Counted from the first letter of the stretch, positions 15,974 through 24,608 are shown. The stretch is DNA of 64,000 nt from Micromonosporaceae bacterium (GCA_020027875.1 JAHRHA010000011.1:1-64000); one strand, 5' to 3'. The notes: generated by a model from the sequence alone, not told the origin. Made by a program: numbers and translations.

Positions 15974-17084
15974 CGACGGCAACTCCCACGTGTGCGGCCA
16001 GGCGATCCGCAACCCAGAGGGCGAACGCCTGCAGCTGCAGCTCGGAGTTGAGCATGTATCTGCCGCGCTCCACTCCGCCACCGGACATTCCATGATGGAC
16101 CGACTCGACGAGGACCCGATCCTCCAGGCCGACCTGATCGTCGAACGCGACCATCGCGTCGATCCACTCGGGCGGCACATCCTCGCCGAAGAGGTAGTCG
16201 AGGAACGCATCGGTCCGGTGCGGCCCGGCGGGGTAGACCGGGCCGATCGACATGTTCGGCCGGCCTGGGTTGATGTTGACCTTGATGCTCGGCCAGATCA
16301 TGAAGTACTGCCCGGCCGGTACCTCGTCCGCCACCGGGTAGAGGCCGCGCGACTGGAGCCGGACCGGCCCATGCTGCCAGGCGAAGCTGGGCCGCACCTG
16401 AAGGCGGTACGCGTCCGGTCCGGTGTCCATCACATCGGCGAACGCCGGGTGCGCCACCGCGCAGTGGTAGCACTCCAGGAAGTTCTCCACCGCGTTCTTC
16501 CAGTTGCAGTGGAGCGAGTAGGGCACCCGGTGGTGCAGGCGGAGCGTGTCCACGTCGATCCCCGCCGCCGCAACCAGTGCCGGCATTTCGCCCAGCCAAT
16601 CGTGCAGCGGCAGGGCGTCCGGACGCGGATGCGCGAAGAGGAACGGTCCCCAGGTATCCACGGCCAACGGCGCGAGCCCGAACACGCCCCTGTCAAAGCC
16701 GTTCTCCCGGTCACTGCGCGGGGCCGCGCGCAACGAGCCATCCAGGTCATAGGTCCAGGCGTGGTAATGGCACTGCAGGGTGTTCCGGACCCCGCACTCC
16801 TCGCGCACCAACACTGAGCCCCGGTGCCGGCACACATTATGAAAGCCGCGCAGCACGCCGTCGAGCCCCCGCACCAGCAGCGCCGGCATGCCGGCGAGAT
16901 CGGCCCGCATCACGGCGCCGGGCGAAGCGACCCGATCGACCAGGCCCACGTAGTGCCACGTCTGGGCGAAGATGCCGGCGCGCTCGGCGGCGAAGACGTC
17001 GCGGTCGGTGTACCAGGAGTACGGCAGCGTCGCGCCGACCGCGACCTCCGCCCGCACCGCCGCGATGGACTCAGTCGTCAACAT
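15966..17084 (-). CDS. Rieske-type oxygenase, large (alpha) subunit
   Basis: 372 residues. The Rieske [2Fe-2S] cluster ligands are Cys85 and His87 (CRH) with Cys105 and His108 (CHYH). The mononuclear iron site is in ENFLECYHCAVAH (Glu204, His207, His212). The length and single-subunit context suit the choline/carnitine monooxygenase-like and related alpha subunits that need a separate reductase; none is encoded nearby. A strong GAGGGG ribosome site precedes the ATG. It forms an operon with the overlapping ALDH and diverges from the CocE hydrolase, so the four genes may serve one pathway. Substrate unknown. Confidence 0.88.
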   Translation of the reverse strand: MLTTESIAAVRAEVAVGATLPYSWYTDRDVFAAERAGIFAQTWHYVGLVDRVASPGAVMRADLAGMPALLVRGLDGVLRGFHNVCRHRGSVLVREECGVRNTLQCHYHAWTYDLDGSLRAAPRSDRENGFDRGVFGLAPLAVDTWGPFLFAHPRPDALPLHDWLGEMPALVAAAGIDVDTLRLHHRVPYSLHCNWKNAVENFLECYHCAVAHPAFADVMDTGPDAYRLQVRPSFAWQHGPVRLQSRGLYPVADEVPAGQYFMIWPSIKVNINPGRPNMSIGPVYPAGPHRTDAFLDYLFGEDVPPEWIDAMVAFDDQVGLEDRVLVESVHHGMSGGGVERGRYMLNSELQLQAFALWVADRLAAHVGVAVDA

Positions 17085-17156
17085 CGGAACCCCCCTCGAG
17101 CCACAAGACCCGCGCCTGCGCCGCGACCGCGAGCACGTCGACGTTCGTGGCAGGCT

Positions 17157-17216
17157 ACTGAGCTTCGACTCAGTGGGTCAACGCCGGTAAGCTCTGGCCG
17201 GCTTTATCGAGCCGGC
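17157..17216. promoter_or_regulatory. Divergent control region with two inverted repeats
   Basis: Between the Rieske and hydrolase genes lie ACTGAG-N6-CTCAGT (17157-17174) and GCCGGCT-N6-AGCCGGC (17197-17216). The second ends one base before the purine-rich AAGGAGGG ribosome site of the hydrolase gene, so a bound protein or an RNA hairpin there could control its translation. Confidence 0.45.
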
Positions 17217-17228
17217 AAGGAGGGTCTC

Positions 17229-19256
17229 ATGGCGACGGGCGCCAACGTGTGGATCGCGATGGACGACGGCGTCCGCCTGGCGGCCACCCTCTACCTCCCG
17301 TCGACCGAGGATCCCACGCCCTGCCTGCTCGAGGCGCTGCCGTACCGCAAGGACGACGTCACCGCGAGCTACGCGCCGGAGTACGAGCGGCTGTGTGACG
17401 AGTACGGGTACGCGGTCTGCCGGCTCGACCTCCGCGGCACCGGCTCAAGCGAAGGCGTGGCCACCGACGAGTACCCAGTGCGGGAGCAGGACGATCTGGT
17501 CGCGGTGATCGCCTGGCTCGCAGAGCAGCCGTGGTGCTCCGGCAACGTCGGCATGTGGGGCACCTCGTACTCCGGATTCAACTCGCTCCAGGTCGCGATG
17601 CGCCGCCCGCCCGCGCTCAAGGCGATCGTGCCGATCTACGCGACGGATGATCGGTACACCGACGACGTGCACTTCATGGGTGGGTCGCTGCGGCTGCTCG
17701 ACCTGATCGACTACCCCACCTACATGGTCGCTATGAACGCGCTCCCGCCGGTGCCGCGGGTCTTCGGCGACGGCTGGCGGGAGGAGTGGGCCCGGCGCCT
17801 GCGCGACACGCCGCCGTGGCTGGTGCGCTGGCTCGAGGAGCAGGTCGACGGCGCGTACTGGCGCCACGGCTCACTCGCCCCTGAGTACAGCCGGATCACC
17901 GCGGCCACGATGATCGTCGCCGGCTGGGCGGACGGCTACCGCAACAACTCGTTCCGGACGTACGCAGCGCTCGCCGCCGCCGGGACGCCGACCCGGCTGC
18001 TCGTGGGTCCGTGGAGTCACATGTCAACCGCCACCTCGCTGCCGGGCCCACACCTGGACCTCGTCGCCGAGAAGGCCCGCTGGTTCGACCGGTGGCTGCG
18101 CGGTCGGGGGACGGCGATCGGCGCGAGCGGCGACGAGCCCGGCGGTGAGGCGTCGATCGTCTACTTCTCCCGGCAGTCAGACATCCCGGCGCCCGATGTT
18201 CCCTCGCCGGATGCGGCCGTCGTCGCCGGGCGGTGGCAGGCCGAGTCGGCATGGCCGCCGGCCCGGCTCGCCTGGCAGGATCGGCCCCTCGCGGAAGCCA
18301 TCGGCCGGCCGGGCGTGCTCACCTACCGGGGTCGGCCCGACACCGGTACCGCGGCCTGGAACAGTTGCGCCGGGCAGTTGCCGTACGGGCAGCCCACCGA
18401 TCAGCGCTTCGACGACGCCGCGTCGCTGACCTGGGAATGGCCGGTGGACGACGGCGACGGTCAAGCCGGCGACGGCGGGCTGGAGCTGGTCGGCCACGCT
18501 TGGCTAGTGCTGCGGGTCGCCGCGGACCGGCCGGTGGCGAGCGTGGCGGCACGGCTGTGCGAGGTCGACACCGATGGCACGTCGACGCTGATCACCCGCG
18601 GATTCCTCAACCTCACCCACCGAGGCGGCCACACCGAACCGCGCGCGCTCGTGCCGGGCGAGCCGGTCGATGTCGAGGTCGAGTTCGAGGCGACGGCCTG
18701 GACGTTGCTGCCCGGCCGGCGACTGCGGCTGGCCGTCGCCGCGACCGACTGGCCCAACACCATCGCCGCGCCCGAGCCGGTGACGCTCACCATCGACGCT
18801 GAGACGTCGACGCTGCGGCTGCCGGTCGCCACCGCGCCGTCGACCGTGGCCGTACCAACGGCGCTGCGGTTCCTCGACCCGCCGACGGAGGCACGCGACC
18901 ACAACGGAATCACGTGGCGGGTCTCCGACGATGTGCTGGCCCGCACGACGACGTGCGTGGTCGACCACGGCTCCACCTACGGCATCGCGGGCGAGGGCTC
19001 CTGCACCGACCACTACGACGGCATTGTCACGGTGGACCGGCGGACCTGGAATCAAGCGGTGGCGGCGTCCGCCTCATTCACGCTCACCTGGCCCGAGGCG
19101 ACCGTGCGGACGGCGACGACGGTCGAGTTCACCGCGGACGCGGCAACCTTCGAGGTGACCGTCGGCGTCGAGGCGGTCGAGATCCATCCCGAACGCGCCG
19201 AGACCGTGCTCGCCAAGCGCGAATGGACCCGTACGATCCCCCGCCACCTCGCCTGA
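17229..19256 (+). CDS. CocE/NonD-type acyl hydrolase (X-Pro dipeptidyl peptidase / cocaine esterase family)
   Basis: 675 residues. An alpha/beta hydrolase core holds the nucleophile Ser113 in GTSYSG, the acid Asp235 in GWADGYRN and the base His264 in PWSHM. A C-terminal jelly-roll domain (about 430-640; LTWEWPVDD, LRLAVAATDWPN) completes the usual two-domain layout. No signal peptide is visible, so it acts in the cytoplasm on an imported ester, amide or N-acyl compound. The ATG at 17229 has a strong AGGAGGG ribosome site. An open frame upstream lies over the Rieske gene and is not part of it. Its stop is inside a 20-bp tandem duplication, and the aminotransferase gene follows 41 bp later. Confidence 0.9.
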   Translation: MATGANVWIAMDDGVRLAATLYLPSTEDPTPCLLEALPYRKDDVTASYAPEYERLCDEYGYAVCRLDLRGTGSSEGVATDEYPVREQDDLVAVIAWLAEQPWCSGNVGMWGTSYSGFNSLQVAMRRPPALKAIVPIYATDDRYTDDVHFMGGSLRLLDLIDYPTYMVAMNALPPVPRVFGDGWREEWARRLRDTPPWLVRWLEEQVDGAYWRHGSLAPEYSRITAATMIVAGWADGYRNNSFRTYAALAAAGTPTRLLVGPWSHMSTATSLPGPHLDLVAEKARWFDRWLRGRGTAIGASGDEPGGEASIVYFSRQSDIPAPDVPSPDAAVVAGRWQAESAWPPARLAWQDRPLAEAIGRPGVLTYRGRPDTGTAAWNSCAGQLPYGQPTDQRFDDAASLTWEWPVDDGDGQAGDGGLELVGHAWLVLRVAADRPVASVAARLCEVDTDGTSTLITRGFLNLTHRGGHTEPRALVPGEPVDVEVEFEATAWTLLPGRRLRLAVAATDWPNTIAAPEPVTLTIDAETSTLRLPVATAPSTVAVPTALRFLDPPTEARDHNGITWRVSDDVLARTTTCVVDHGSTYGIAGEGSCTDHYDGIVTVDRRTWNQAVAASASFTLTWPEATVRTATTVEFTADAATFEVTVGVEAVEIHPERAETVLAKREWTRTIPRHLA

Positions 19257-19280
19257 TCCACCGCCACCTCGCCTGATCCA
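19241..19280. repeat. 20-bp perfect tandem duplication over a stop codon
   Basis: CCGCCACCTCGCCTGATCCA at 19241-19260 is repeated exactly at 19261-19280. The first copy holds the final codons and TGA stop of the hydrolase gene. This is the third such event in 9 kb. Confidence 0.95.
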
Positions 19281-19297
19281 CCCCATAAGGAGCTGAA

Positions 19298-20626
19298 ATG
19301 TCCGCCTCAGCACGGCTCTTCGCCGAGATCGCCCAAACGGTGGCCGGCGGTGAGACCAGCTACGCCCGGCTGCGCGCGGGCAACCCGCTCGTGATCGATC
19401 GCGCGGCCGGGGCCCGGATCGTGGACGCGGATGGGCGGAGCTACATCGACTACTGCGGCGGGTACGGGGTAAATCTCTTCGGGCACGCGCCGGCGTTCGT
19501 GCTGGACGCGATCGGCCGCACGATCGGCGAACTCGGCCTGCACGTCGCCTTTCCACACCGCCTGTACGGCGTAGTCGGCGAGCGCCTAGCCGCGATGGTC
19601 CCAGGGGTGGAGCAGGTGCGCTTCGCCAACTCCGGCACCGAGGCGACCCAGGCGGCGGTGCGTCTGGTCCGCGCAAACACCGGCCGCGACCTGATCATCA
19701 AGTTCGAGGGGCACTACCACGGCTGGGCGGACCACCTCTGCACCGGCTGGGGCCCCGACAGTGCTTCGCGGCCAGCCCGACCCGACTCCCCCGGCGTCCC
19801 CGACGCGGCAATGGCATCGGTGTGGGTGGTCCCGTGGAACGACGAGGTCGCCCTCCGCGAGGCGGTGGCGGACGCGGGCGACCGGCTGGCCGGCGTGATC
19901 TGCGAGGTGGTCCCGGGCTCGGGCGGATTGGTCGAGCCCGCCCCCGGCTATCTGGACACGCTCTGCGACGTGGTACGCGCCGCCGGTGGCCTGGTGATCT
20001 TCGACGAGGTGATGACCGGGCTCCGGCTCGGCGTGGGCGGCGCGTCCGCGCGTTACGGCGTCACGCCAGACGTGACCACGCTGGGCAAGGTGCTCGGCGG
20101 CGGCACCGCGCTCGCCGCGTTCGGCGGCTCCGCCGAGGTGATGAGGCTGGAGGCGGAGAACCGGGTGGTGCACGGCGGAACCTACACCGGCTCCCCGATC
20201 ACTCTCGCCGCGGCCGCCGCGGTCCTGGGCCGGCTGGCCGAACAGACGTCGCTCTACGACGACCTGGAGTCCGCCTCGGCCGCGCTCGCGTCCGGGTTGG
20301 AGTCCGCATTCGCCGCGGCGGGTGAGCCGGCCCACGTGCGCCGGGTCGGGTCGATGCTGCAGCCGTTCTTCTCCGCCAGGCCCGTCGAGGAGCCCCGCGA
20401 CGTTGCCAGCGTCTCGGCGTTACAGGACACTGTGCGTTACCGAGCGTTCTGTGACGCCCTCGAGGCCAACGGCGTCTACAGCCACCGATACCCCCTCGGC
20501 CGATGGTTCGTGTCCGCTGCACACGGGGAGGCGGAGATCGCCGAGACGGTGACGGCTGCCTGTAATGCACTCGCCCAGATGCCCGAGCCGGATCACGAGA
20601 GCGCAGGTCTTCGGGTCACGGCTTGA
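19298..20626 (+). CDS. Class III PLP aminotransferase (glutamate-1-semialdehyde aminomutase-like)
   Basis: 442 residues. FANSGTEATQAAVRLVR binds the cofactor phosphate, KFEGHYHGW and FDEVMTGLR are the cofactor-stacking and Asp motifs, and TTLGKVLGGG carries the Schiff-base Lys. Overall it resembles HemL, but its setting beside an acyl hydrolase and peptide-type importers, and its diverged C-terminus, point to a catabolic omega- or beta-aminotransferase, as in the beta-phenylalanine aminotransferase branch. It would transfer an amino group to or from the product released by the hydrolase. AAGGAG ribosome site 6 bases before the ATG; same operon as the hydrolase. Confidence 0.87.
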   Translation: MSASARLFAEIAQTVAGGETSYARLRAGNPLVIDRAAGARIVDADGRSYIDYCGGYGVNLFGHAPAFVLDAIGRTIGELGLHVAFPHRLYGVVGERLAAMVPGVEQVRFANSGTEATQAAVRLVRANTGRDLIIKFEGHYHGWADHLCTGWGPDSASRPARPDSPGVPDAAMASVWVVPWNDEVALREAVADAGDRLAGVICEVVPGSGGLVEPAPGYLDTLCDVVRAAGGLVIFDEVMTGLRLGVGGASARYGVTPDVTTLGKVLGGGTALAAFGGSAEVMRLEAENRVVHGGTYTGSPITLAAAAAVLGRLAEQTSLYDDLESASAALASGLESAFAAAGEPAHVRRVGSMLQPFFSARPVEEPRDVASVSALQDTVRYRAFCDALEANGVYSHRYPLGRWFVSAAHGEAEIAETVTAACNALAQMPEPDHESAGLRVTA

Positions 20627-20694
20627 CAGAAACTGGTCGCGGTTACTTCCGGTGACCTCCGGTATGTAGTAGAAACGTCACCACGCCGTGAACT

Positions 20695-20807
20695 GACTGA
20701 CAGATCAGTCGGTCGGGCGTGTGCCATGTCAGCAGGTGCCTTCTCCCCTCGGAGGAATCGATGAGCCGCACGCCAGTCACCGACGGAGCTGGACTGACTG
20801 ATCAGTC
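20695..20807 (+). promoter_or_regulatory. Twin TetR-type operators around the start of the second binding-protein gene
   Basis: The same motif GACTGA-N4-TCAGTC occurs twice, at 20695-20710 (66 to 51 bp upstream of the ATG) and at 20792-20807, inside codons 11-16 of the gene. The second is embedded in a perfect 16-bp palindrome, CTGACTGATCAGTCAG (20794-20809). GACTGA/TCAGTC half-sites are typical of TetR-family operators. The centres are 97 bp apart. Confidence 0.65.
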
Positions 20808-22662
20808 AGCCAGCCGGCGGGAGAGTCGAGTCCCGAGCCTCCGGCGCCGGTTGGCCGCAGCCGCGGCCCTCCTTGTCGCCGCGCTCACTGCCCTGGCCAT
20901 CCCCGCCCCGGCCGCGGCGGAAGACGCCACGCCGTCCGCGCCGACGAAGGTCACCTTCGTCCTCGGCATCAAGCAGGACATCGACTCGCTCAACCCGTAC
21001 GTGGGTGTCGTCGCATCCGCCTACGAGGCGTACCAGCTCATGTACGACTACCTGATCAACTCGAGCGACAAGGACTTTTCGCCTGTCCCAGGTCTCGCTG
21101 AGCGCTGGGAGACCTCCACCGACGGCAAGACCTGGACGTACCACATCCGCAAGGGTGTGAAATGGTCCGACGGAAAGGACCTCACCGCGAAGGACGTCGC
21201 CTACTCGTTCCAGCGATCGATCGACGGCGAGACGGAGAACGGCCAGTACGGCAACTACGTCTCGCTGATCACGAAGGTCAGCGCGACCGATGACTACACG
21301 GTGGTCATCGAGACGAGCGCACCGAGCCCGAGCATGCTCCGCCTGCTCGTGCCGATCCTGCCGGAGCACACCTGGAAGGACATCGACGCCAAGGAGGTCT
21401 CTACCTTCACCAACGACACCAACCCGGTCGGCAGCGGCCCGTTCAAGCTCGTCGAGGCGAAGGCCAACCAGTTCTACCGGTTCGAAGCCAACAAGGGGTA
21501 CTGGGGCGGCGCACCGAAGATCGACGAGCTGGTGATCCGCGTCTACGCCGACGACGAGGGCCTCGGCCAGGCCCTGCGCAATGGCAGTGTCGACATGATC
21601 CAGGACGTGTCGGCCGCCGTCTGGGAGTCACTACGCAACGTCCCGGGCATCACGACCAGCGACTCCAAGTACCCTGGCTTCAACGAACTCGCGTACAACC
21701 TCGGCGCGCAGACTGTGGAGAACAAGCCGATCGGCAACGGACACCCAGCGCTCAAGGACAAGCGGGTCCGGCTGGCGATCGACACTGCGATCGACCGCAA
21801 GACTCTCGTGGACAAGGTCCTTCGCAACCATGGCACCGCCGCGACCGGCGTGATCCCGCCGCTGTACCCCAACTGGCACTGGACGCCGGGCGACGCCGCG
21901 CGCACCTTCGACCTCGCCAAGGCGAACCAGATGCTCGAGGACGCCGGTTACAAGAAGAGCGCCGACGGCATCCGGGTCGGCCCAGACGGCAAGAAGTTGG
22001 AGTTTCGGCTCTTCGGCCGCGAGGAGTCCGAGTTTTCCAAGGACAACGTCGCCTACATCGCGGACTGGCTGTCGCAGATCGGCATGAAGGCTACCGTGTC
22101 GATCATGTCGGAAGACAAGCTGACCGCCGTCATCGGCCAGGGTGAGTACGACATGTTCGAGTGGGGCTGGGTCGTCGAGCCGGACCCCGACTTCCAGCTC
22201 TCGGTGTTCACCTGTGACCAGCGCTCCTATGTGGACGCCGGCGAGATCGCGGCCGGCTGGTCGGACAGCTTCTATTGCGACGCTTCGTACGACGCGCTCT
22301 ACCAGCAGCAGAAGACGCTCCTCGACCCCGCGCAGCGGACGGCCGTCATCAAGCAGGCTCAGCAGAAGCTGTACGACGACGCCGTCTACTCGATGCTGTA
22401 CTACTACAACAACTTCGAGGCGTACCGGAGCGACAAGTTCACCGGCTTCACACCGCAGCCCTCCGACGGCGGGTCGCTGGTGTTCCAGTACGGAACGTAC
22501 ACCTACCTCAACCTGGCACCGGTCAGCAAGACCACGGACACGGGCTCGTCCAACACGCTCTGGCTGGTGCTCGGTATCGGCGCCGGAGTGGTGGTGCTGG
22601 CCGGCATCGTCGGCGGCGTATTCCTCATGCGTCGGAGGTCGACGGCGGACGAGCGGGAATAA
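20761..22662 (+). CDS. Solute-binding protein (family 5) with C-terminal membrane anchor
   Basis: 633 residues. A long N-terminal region with a Sec signal (RRRLAAAAALLVAALTALAIPAPAAAE, cleavage after AAA) precedes a family 5 binding domain (LGIKQDIDSLNPYVG, TWTYHIRKGVKWSDGKDLTAKDVAYSF). Instead of a lipobox, the protein ends in a hydrophobic helix (about 599-621; LWLVLGIGAGVVVLAGIVGG) and a basic RRRS tail, so it is anchored at its C-terminus. This is unusual for the family. GGAGG ribosome site before the ATG at 20761. First gene of an importer operon with two permeases and no ATPase. An operator-like palindrome lies within its first codons. Confidence 0.88.
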   Translation: MSRTPVTDGAGLTDQSASRRESRVPSLRRRLAAAAALLVAALTALAIPAPAAAEDATPSAPTKVTFVLGIKQDIDSLNPYVGVVASAYEAYQLMYDYLINSSDKDFSPVPGLAERWETSTDGKTWTYHIRKGVKWSDGKDLTAKDVAYSFQRSIDGETENGQYGNYVSLITKVSATDDYTVVIETSAPSPSMLRLLVPILPEHTWKDIDAKEVSTFTNDTNPVGSGPFKLVEAKANQFYRFEANKGYWGGAPKIDELVIRVYADDEGLGQALRNGSVDMIQDVSAAVWESLRNVPGITTSDSKYPGFNELAYNLGAQTVENKPIGNGHPALKDKRVRLAIDTAIDRKTLVDKVLRNHGTAATGVIPPLYPNWHWTPGDAARTFDLAKANQMLEDAGYKKSADGIRVGPDGKKLEFRLFGREESEFSKDNVAYIADWLSQIGMKATVSIMSEDKLTAVIGQGEYDMFEWGWVVEPDPDFQLSVFTCDQRSYVDAGEIAAGWSDSFYCDASYDALYQQQKTLLDPAQRTAVIKQAQQKLYDDAVYSMLYYYNNFEAYRSDKFTGFTPQPSDGGSLVFQYGTYTYLNLAPVSKTTDTGSSNTLWLVLGIGAGVVVLAGIVGGVFLMRRRSTADERE

Positions 22663-22668
22663 CACGAC

Positions 22669-23700
22669 GTGACCGCGACCGCGATCAAGCGGCCGGGGAC
22701 GCCCGGAGGCGGCGCGCGGGAGCGCCGCCTCCGGGCGATCTCGCCGCTGCAGGTGCTCCGCAAGACCCTTACCGCGCTGGGGACCCTCGCGTTCGTGGTC
22801 GTCGTCAACTTCTTCCTCTTCCGGGTGATCCCCGGCAGCCCGGAGAAGGCGTTCGCGCCCCGTGGGCGCAACGCCGACGCGGAGCGGCTGGCCCAGATCC
22901 GCCGAGACCTGGGTCTGGGGCTGCCGTGGCACGAGCAGTTCTGGTCGTACCTCAAGAGCCTGGTCCGGGGGAACCTGGGCGACTCCTGGGGCCAGCACCG
23001 TCCGGTCGTGTCGGTCATCGCCGATTACGTCTGGCCGACCGTGCTGCTCTCCGGCACCGCGCTGGTCCTCGCGGCCGGCATCGGGATGTGGCTCGGCGCC
23101 CGGTCCGGCTGGCGGCATGGCACCAGGTTCGACAAGCTCGCCTCCTCCTCGGCGGTGACGCTTTACTCGGTGCCGGAGTGGCTGCTCGGGCTCGTACTCA
23201 TGGTCGCCCTGAGCGGCAGCGGACTCTTTCCGGTCGACGGCGGAATGGTCGACCCCCGGTCGACGCTGCCGGCGGCGATCGACGTCGCCTGGCACATGGT
23301 GCTGCCGTGCTTCTGCCTCGCCGTGGTCTACATCGCCGAGTACTCCCTGATCATGCGGTCGTCGATGCTCGACGAGCGCTACGCAGACTACCTGACCACG
23401 GCGCGGGCGAAGGGCCTGCGCGACGACACGGTCATGCGTCGACACGCGCTCCCGAACGCGCTGCTGCCGTTCACCACGCTCTTCTTTCTCAGCATAGGTT
23501 TCGTTGTCTCCGGGGCGATCACCGTCGAGACCGTCTTCTCCTGGCCCGGCCTGGGCCGGCTCACCTACGACGCGCTGCGCGGGCCGGACATCCCGCTGCT
23601 GCAGGGCCTCTTCCTCGTCTTCTCCGCAGCAGTGATCGTGATGAACCTCTTCGCGGATCTCCTGTATCCCTTCATCGACCCTCGGGTGCGCCGGTCATGA
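22669..23700 (+). CDS. Peptide-type ABC importer permease (DppB/OppB-like), second system
   Basis: 343 residues. A basic N-terminus leads into helix 1 (TALGTLAFVVVVNFFLFRVIPGSPEKAF, the DppB_N signature with PG). It has six helices and the EAA loop DYLTTARAKGLRDDTVMRRHALPNALLP. GTG start 6 bp after the stop of the binding-protein gene, and its own stop overlaps the next start (ATGA). It forms a heterodimer with the permease at 23697. No ATPase gene follows. Confidence 0.88.
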   Translation: MTATAIKRPGTPGGGARERRLRAISPLQVLRKTLTALGTLAFVVVVNFFLFRVIPGSPEKAFAPRGRNADAERLAQIRRDLGLGLPWHEQFWSYLKSLVRGNLGDSWGQHRPVVSVIADYVWPTVLLSGTALVLAAGIGMWLGARSGWRHGTRFDKLASSSAVTLYSVPEWLLGLVLMVALSGSGLFPVDGGMVDPRSTLPAAIDVAWHMVLPCFCLAVVYIAEYSLIMRSSMLDERYADYLTTARAKGLRDDTVMRRHALPNALLPFTTLFFLSIGFVVSGAITVETVFSWPGLGRLTYDALRGPDIPLLQGLFLVFSAAVIVMNLFADLLYPFIDPRVRRS

Positions 23701-24608
23701 GCGAGACGCTGACCCCCCGCGGCATCGTCCGGGCCCGCCGCCGGGCCGCCCTCGCAGCGTTCTGGCGTACCTTCCGCCGCGACCGCGAGGGGATGACTGG
23801 GCTGGTTCTGCTCGCGCTCTTCGCGTTCGTCGCGCTGGCCGCTCCGCTGCTCGCGGATGAGAGCGGGTTGAGCCTCACCAGGGCCACCGGTCCGGTGCTC
23901 GCCGAGCCGTCGTTCGAGTACCCGTTCGGCACCGACAAGTACGGCCGCTCGGTGCTAACGCTGGTCATCTGGGGCAGTCGGATCTCGCTGCTGGTCGGCC
24001 TCGCCGCCACGCTGATCTCCATGGTGATCGGCACGGTGGTGGGCATCGCCTCCGGTCACTTCCGGGGAGTCGCCGGCGGTGCGCTAAACCGGCTGACCGA
24101 GTGGTTCCTCGTCATTCCGTTCCTGCCGCTCGCGATCGTGCTGGCGACGGTCTTCCCGCCCGACGTGCCGAAGATCGTGGCGGTGATCATCGTGATCGGG
24201 GTGACCTCGTGGTCGGGGACTGCGCGACTGGTACGGGCGCAGGTGTTCTCCATTGAGGAACGGCCATACCTGGAGCGGGCCCGGGCACTCGGCGCCGGCC
24301 ATTGGCAACAGATGAGCCGGCATGTGCTCCCGAACGTGATGCCGCTGGTGCTGGCGAACACCACCTTGACGGTCTCGATCGCCATCCTGGCCGAGACGAC
24401 GCTCTCCTTCCTTGGGCTGGGCGATCCGTTGCGCATCTCATGGGGCCGGATCCTCGACAACGCATACTCGGGCGCCGTGATCAGCACCGGCTCGTGGTGG
24501 TGGGTCTTCTTCCCGGGCGCCAGCGTGGTGCTGGTCGTGCTCGGCTTCAACCTCTGCGGCCGGGCCATCGAGCGGATCCTCGACCCCCGCATCAAGAGCC
24601 GAGTCTGA
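23697..24608 (+). CDS. Peptide-type ABC importer permease (DppC/OppC-like), second system
   Basis: 303 residues. OppC_N helix (GMTGLVLLALFAFVALAAPLL), GTDKYGRSVLTLVIWGSRISLLVGL after it, and the EAA loop PYLERARALGAGHWQQMSRHVLPNVMP. The ATG overlaps the stop of the partner permease by 4 bp. The operon ends here; the next gene is a leaderless, unrelated hypothetical, so the system is ATPase-less unless it borrows the DppD/DppF-like pair at 11.4-13.5 kb. Confidence 0.88.
   Translation: MSETLTPRGIVRARRRAALAAFWRTFRRDREGMTGLVLLALFAFVALAAPLLADESGLSLTRATGPVLAEPSFEYPFGTDKYGRSVLTLVIWGSRISLLVGLAATLISMVIGTVVGIASGHFRGVAGGALNRLTEWFLVIPFLPLAIVLATVFPPDVPKIVAVIIVIGVTSWSGTARLVRAQVFSIEERPYLERARALGAGHWQQMSRHVLPNVMPLVLANTTLTVSIAILAETTLSFLGLGDPLRISWGRILDNAYSGAVISTGSWWWVFFPGASVVLVVLGFNLCGRAIERILDPRIKSRV

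Noticed and set aside
15966-17084. Specific naming of the Rieske enzyme as choline or carnitine monooxygenase
   Set aside because: Cluster and iron ligands are visible, but substrate-defining residues could not be assigned and no reductase is nearby.
16824-17228. N-terminal extension of the CocE-type hydrolase
   Set aside because: Lies over the Rieske gene and its promoter; the strong ribosome site at 17215-17222 fixes the start at 17229.
19298-20626. Calling the class III aminotransferase hemL
   Set aside because: Similarity to glutamate-1-semialdehyde aminomutase is clear, but the gene sits in a catabolic transport locus without heme genes.
21631-23445. Minus-strand frame of 604 codons across the second binding protein and permease
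   Set aside because: Crosses a real gene boundary, rich in Arg, Gly and His with no motif; antisense shadow.
22275-23690. Plus-strand frame joining the binding protein region to the DppC-like permease
   Set aside because: Out of frame with the real binding protein and first permease; only its last 303 codons (from 23697) are the real permease.
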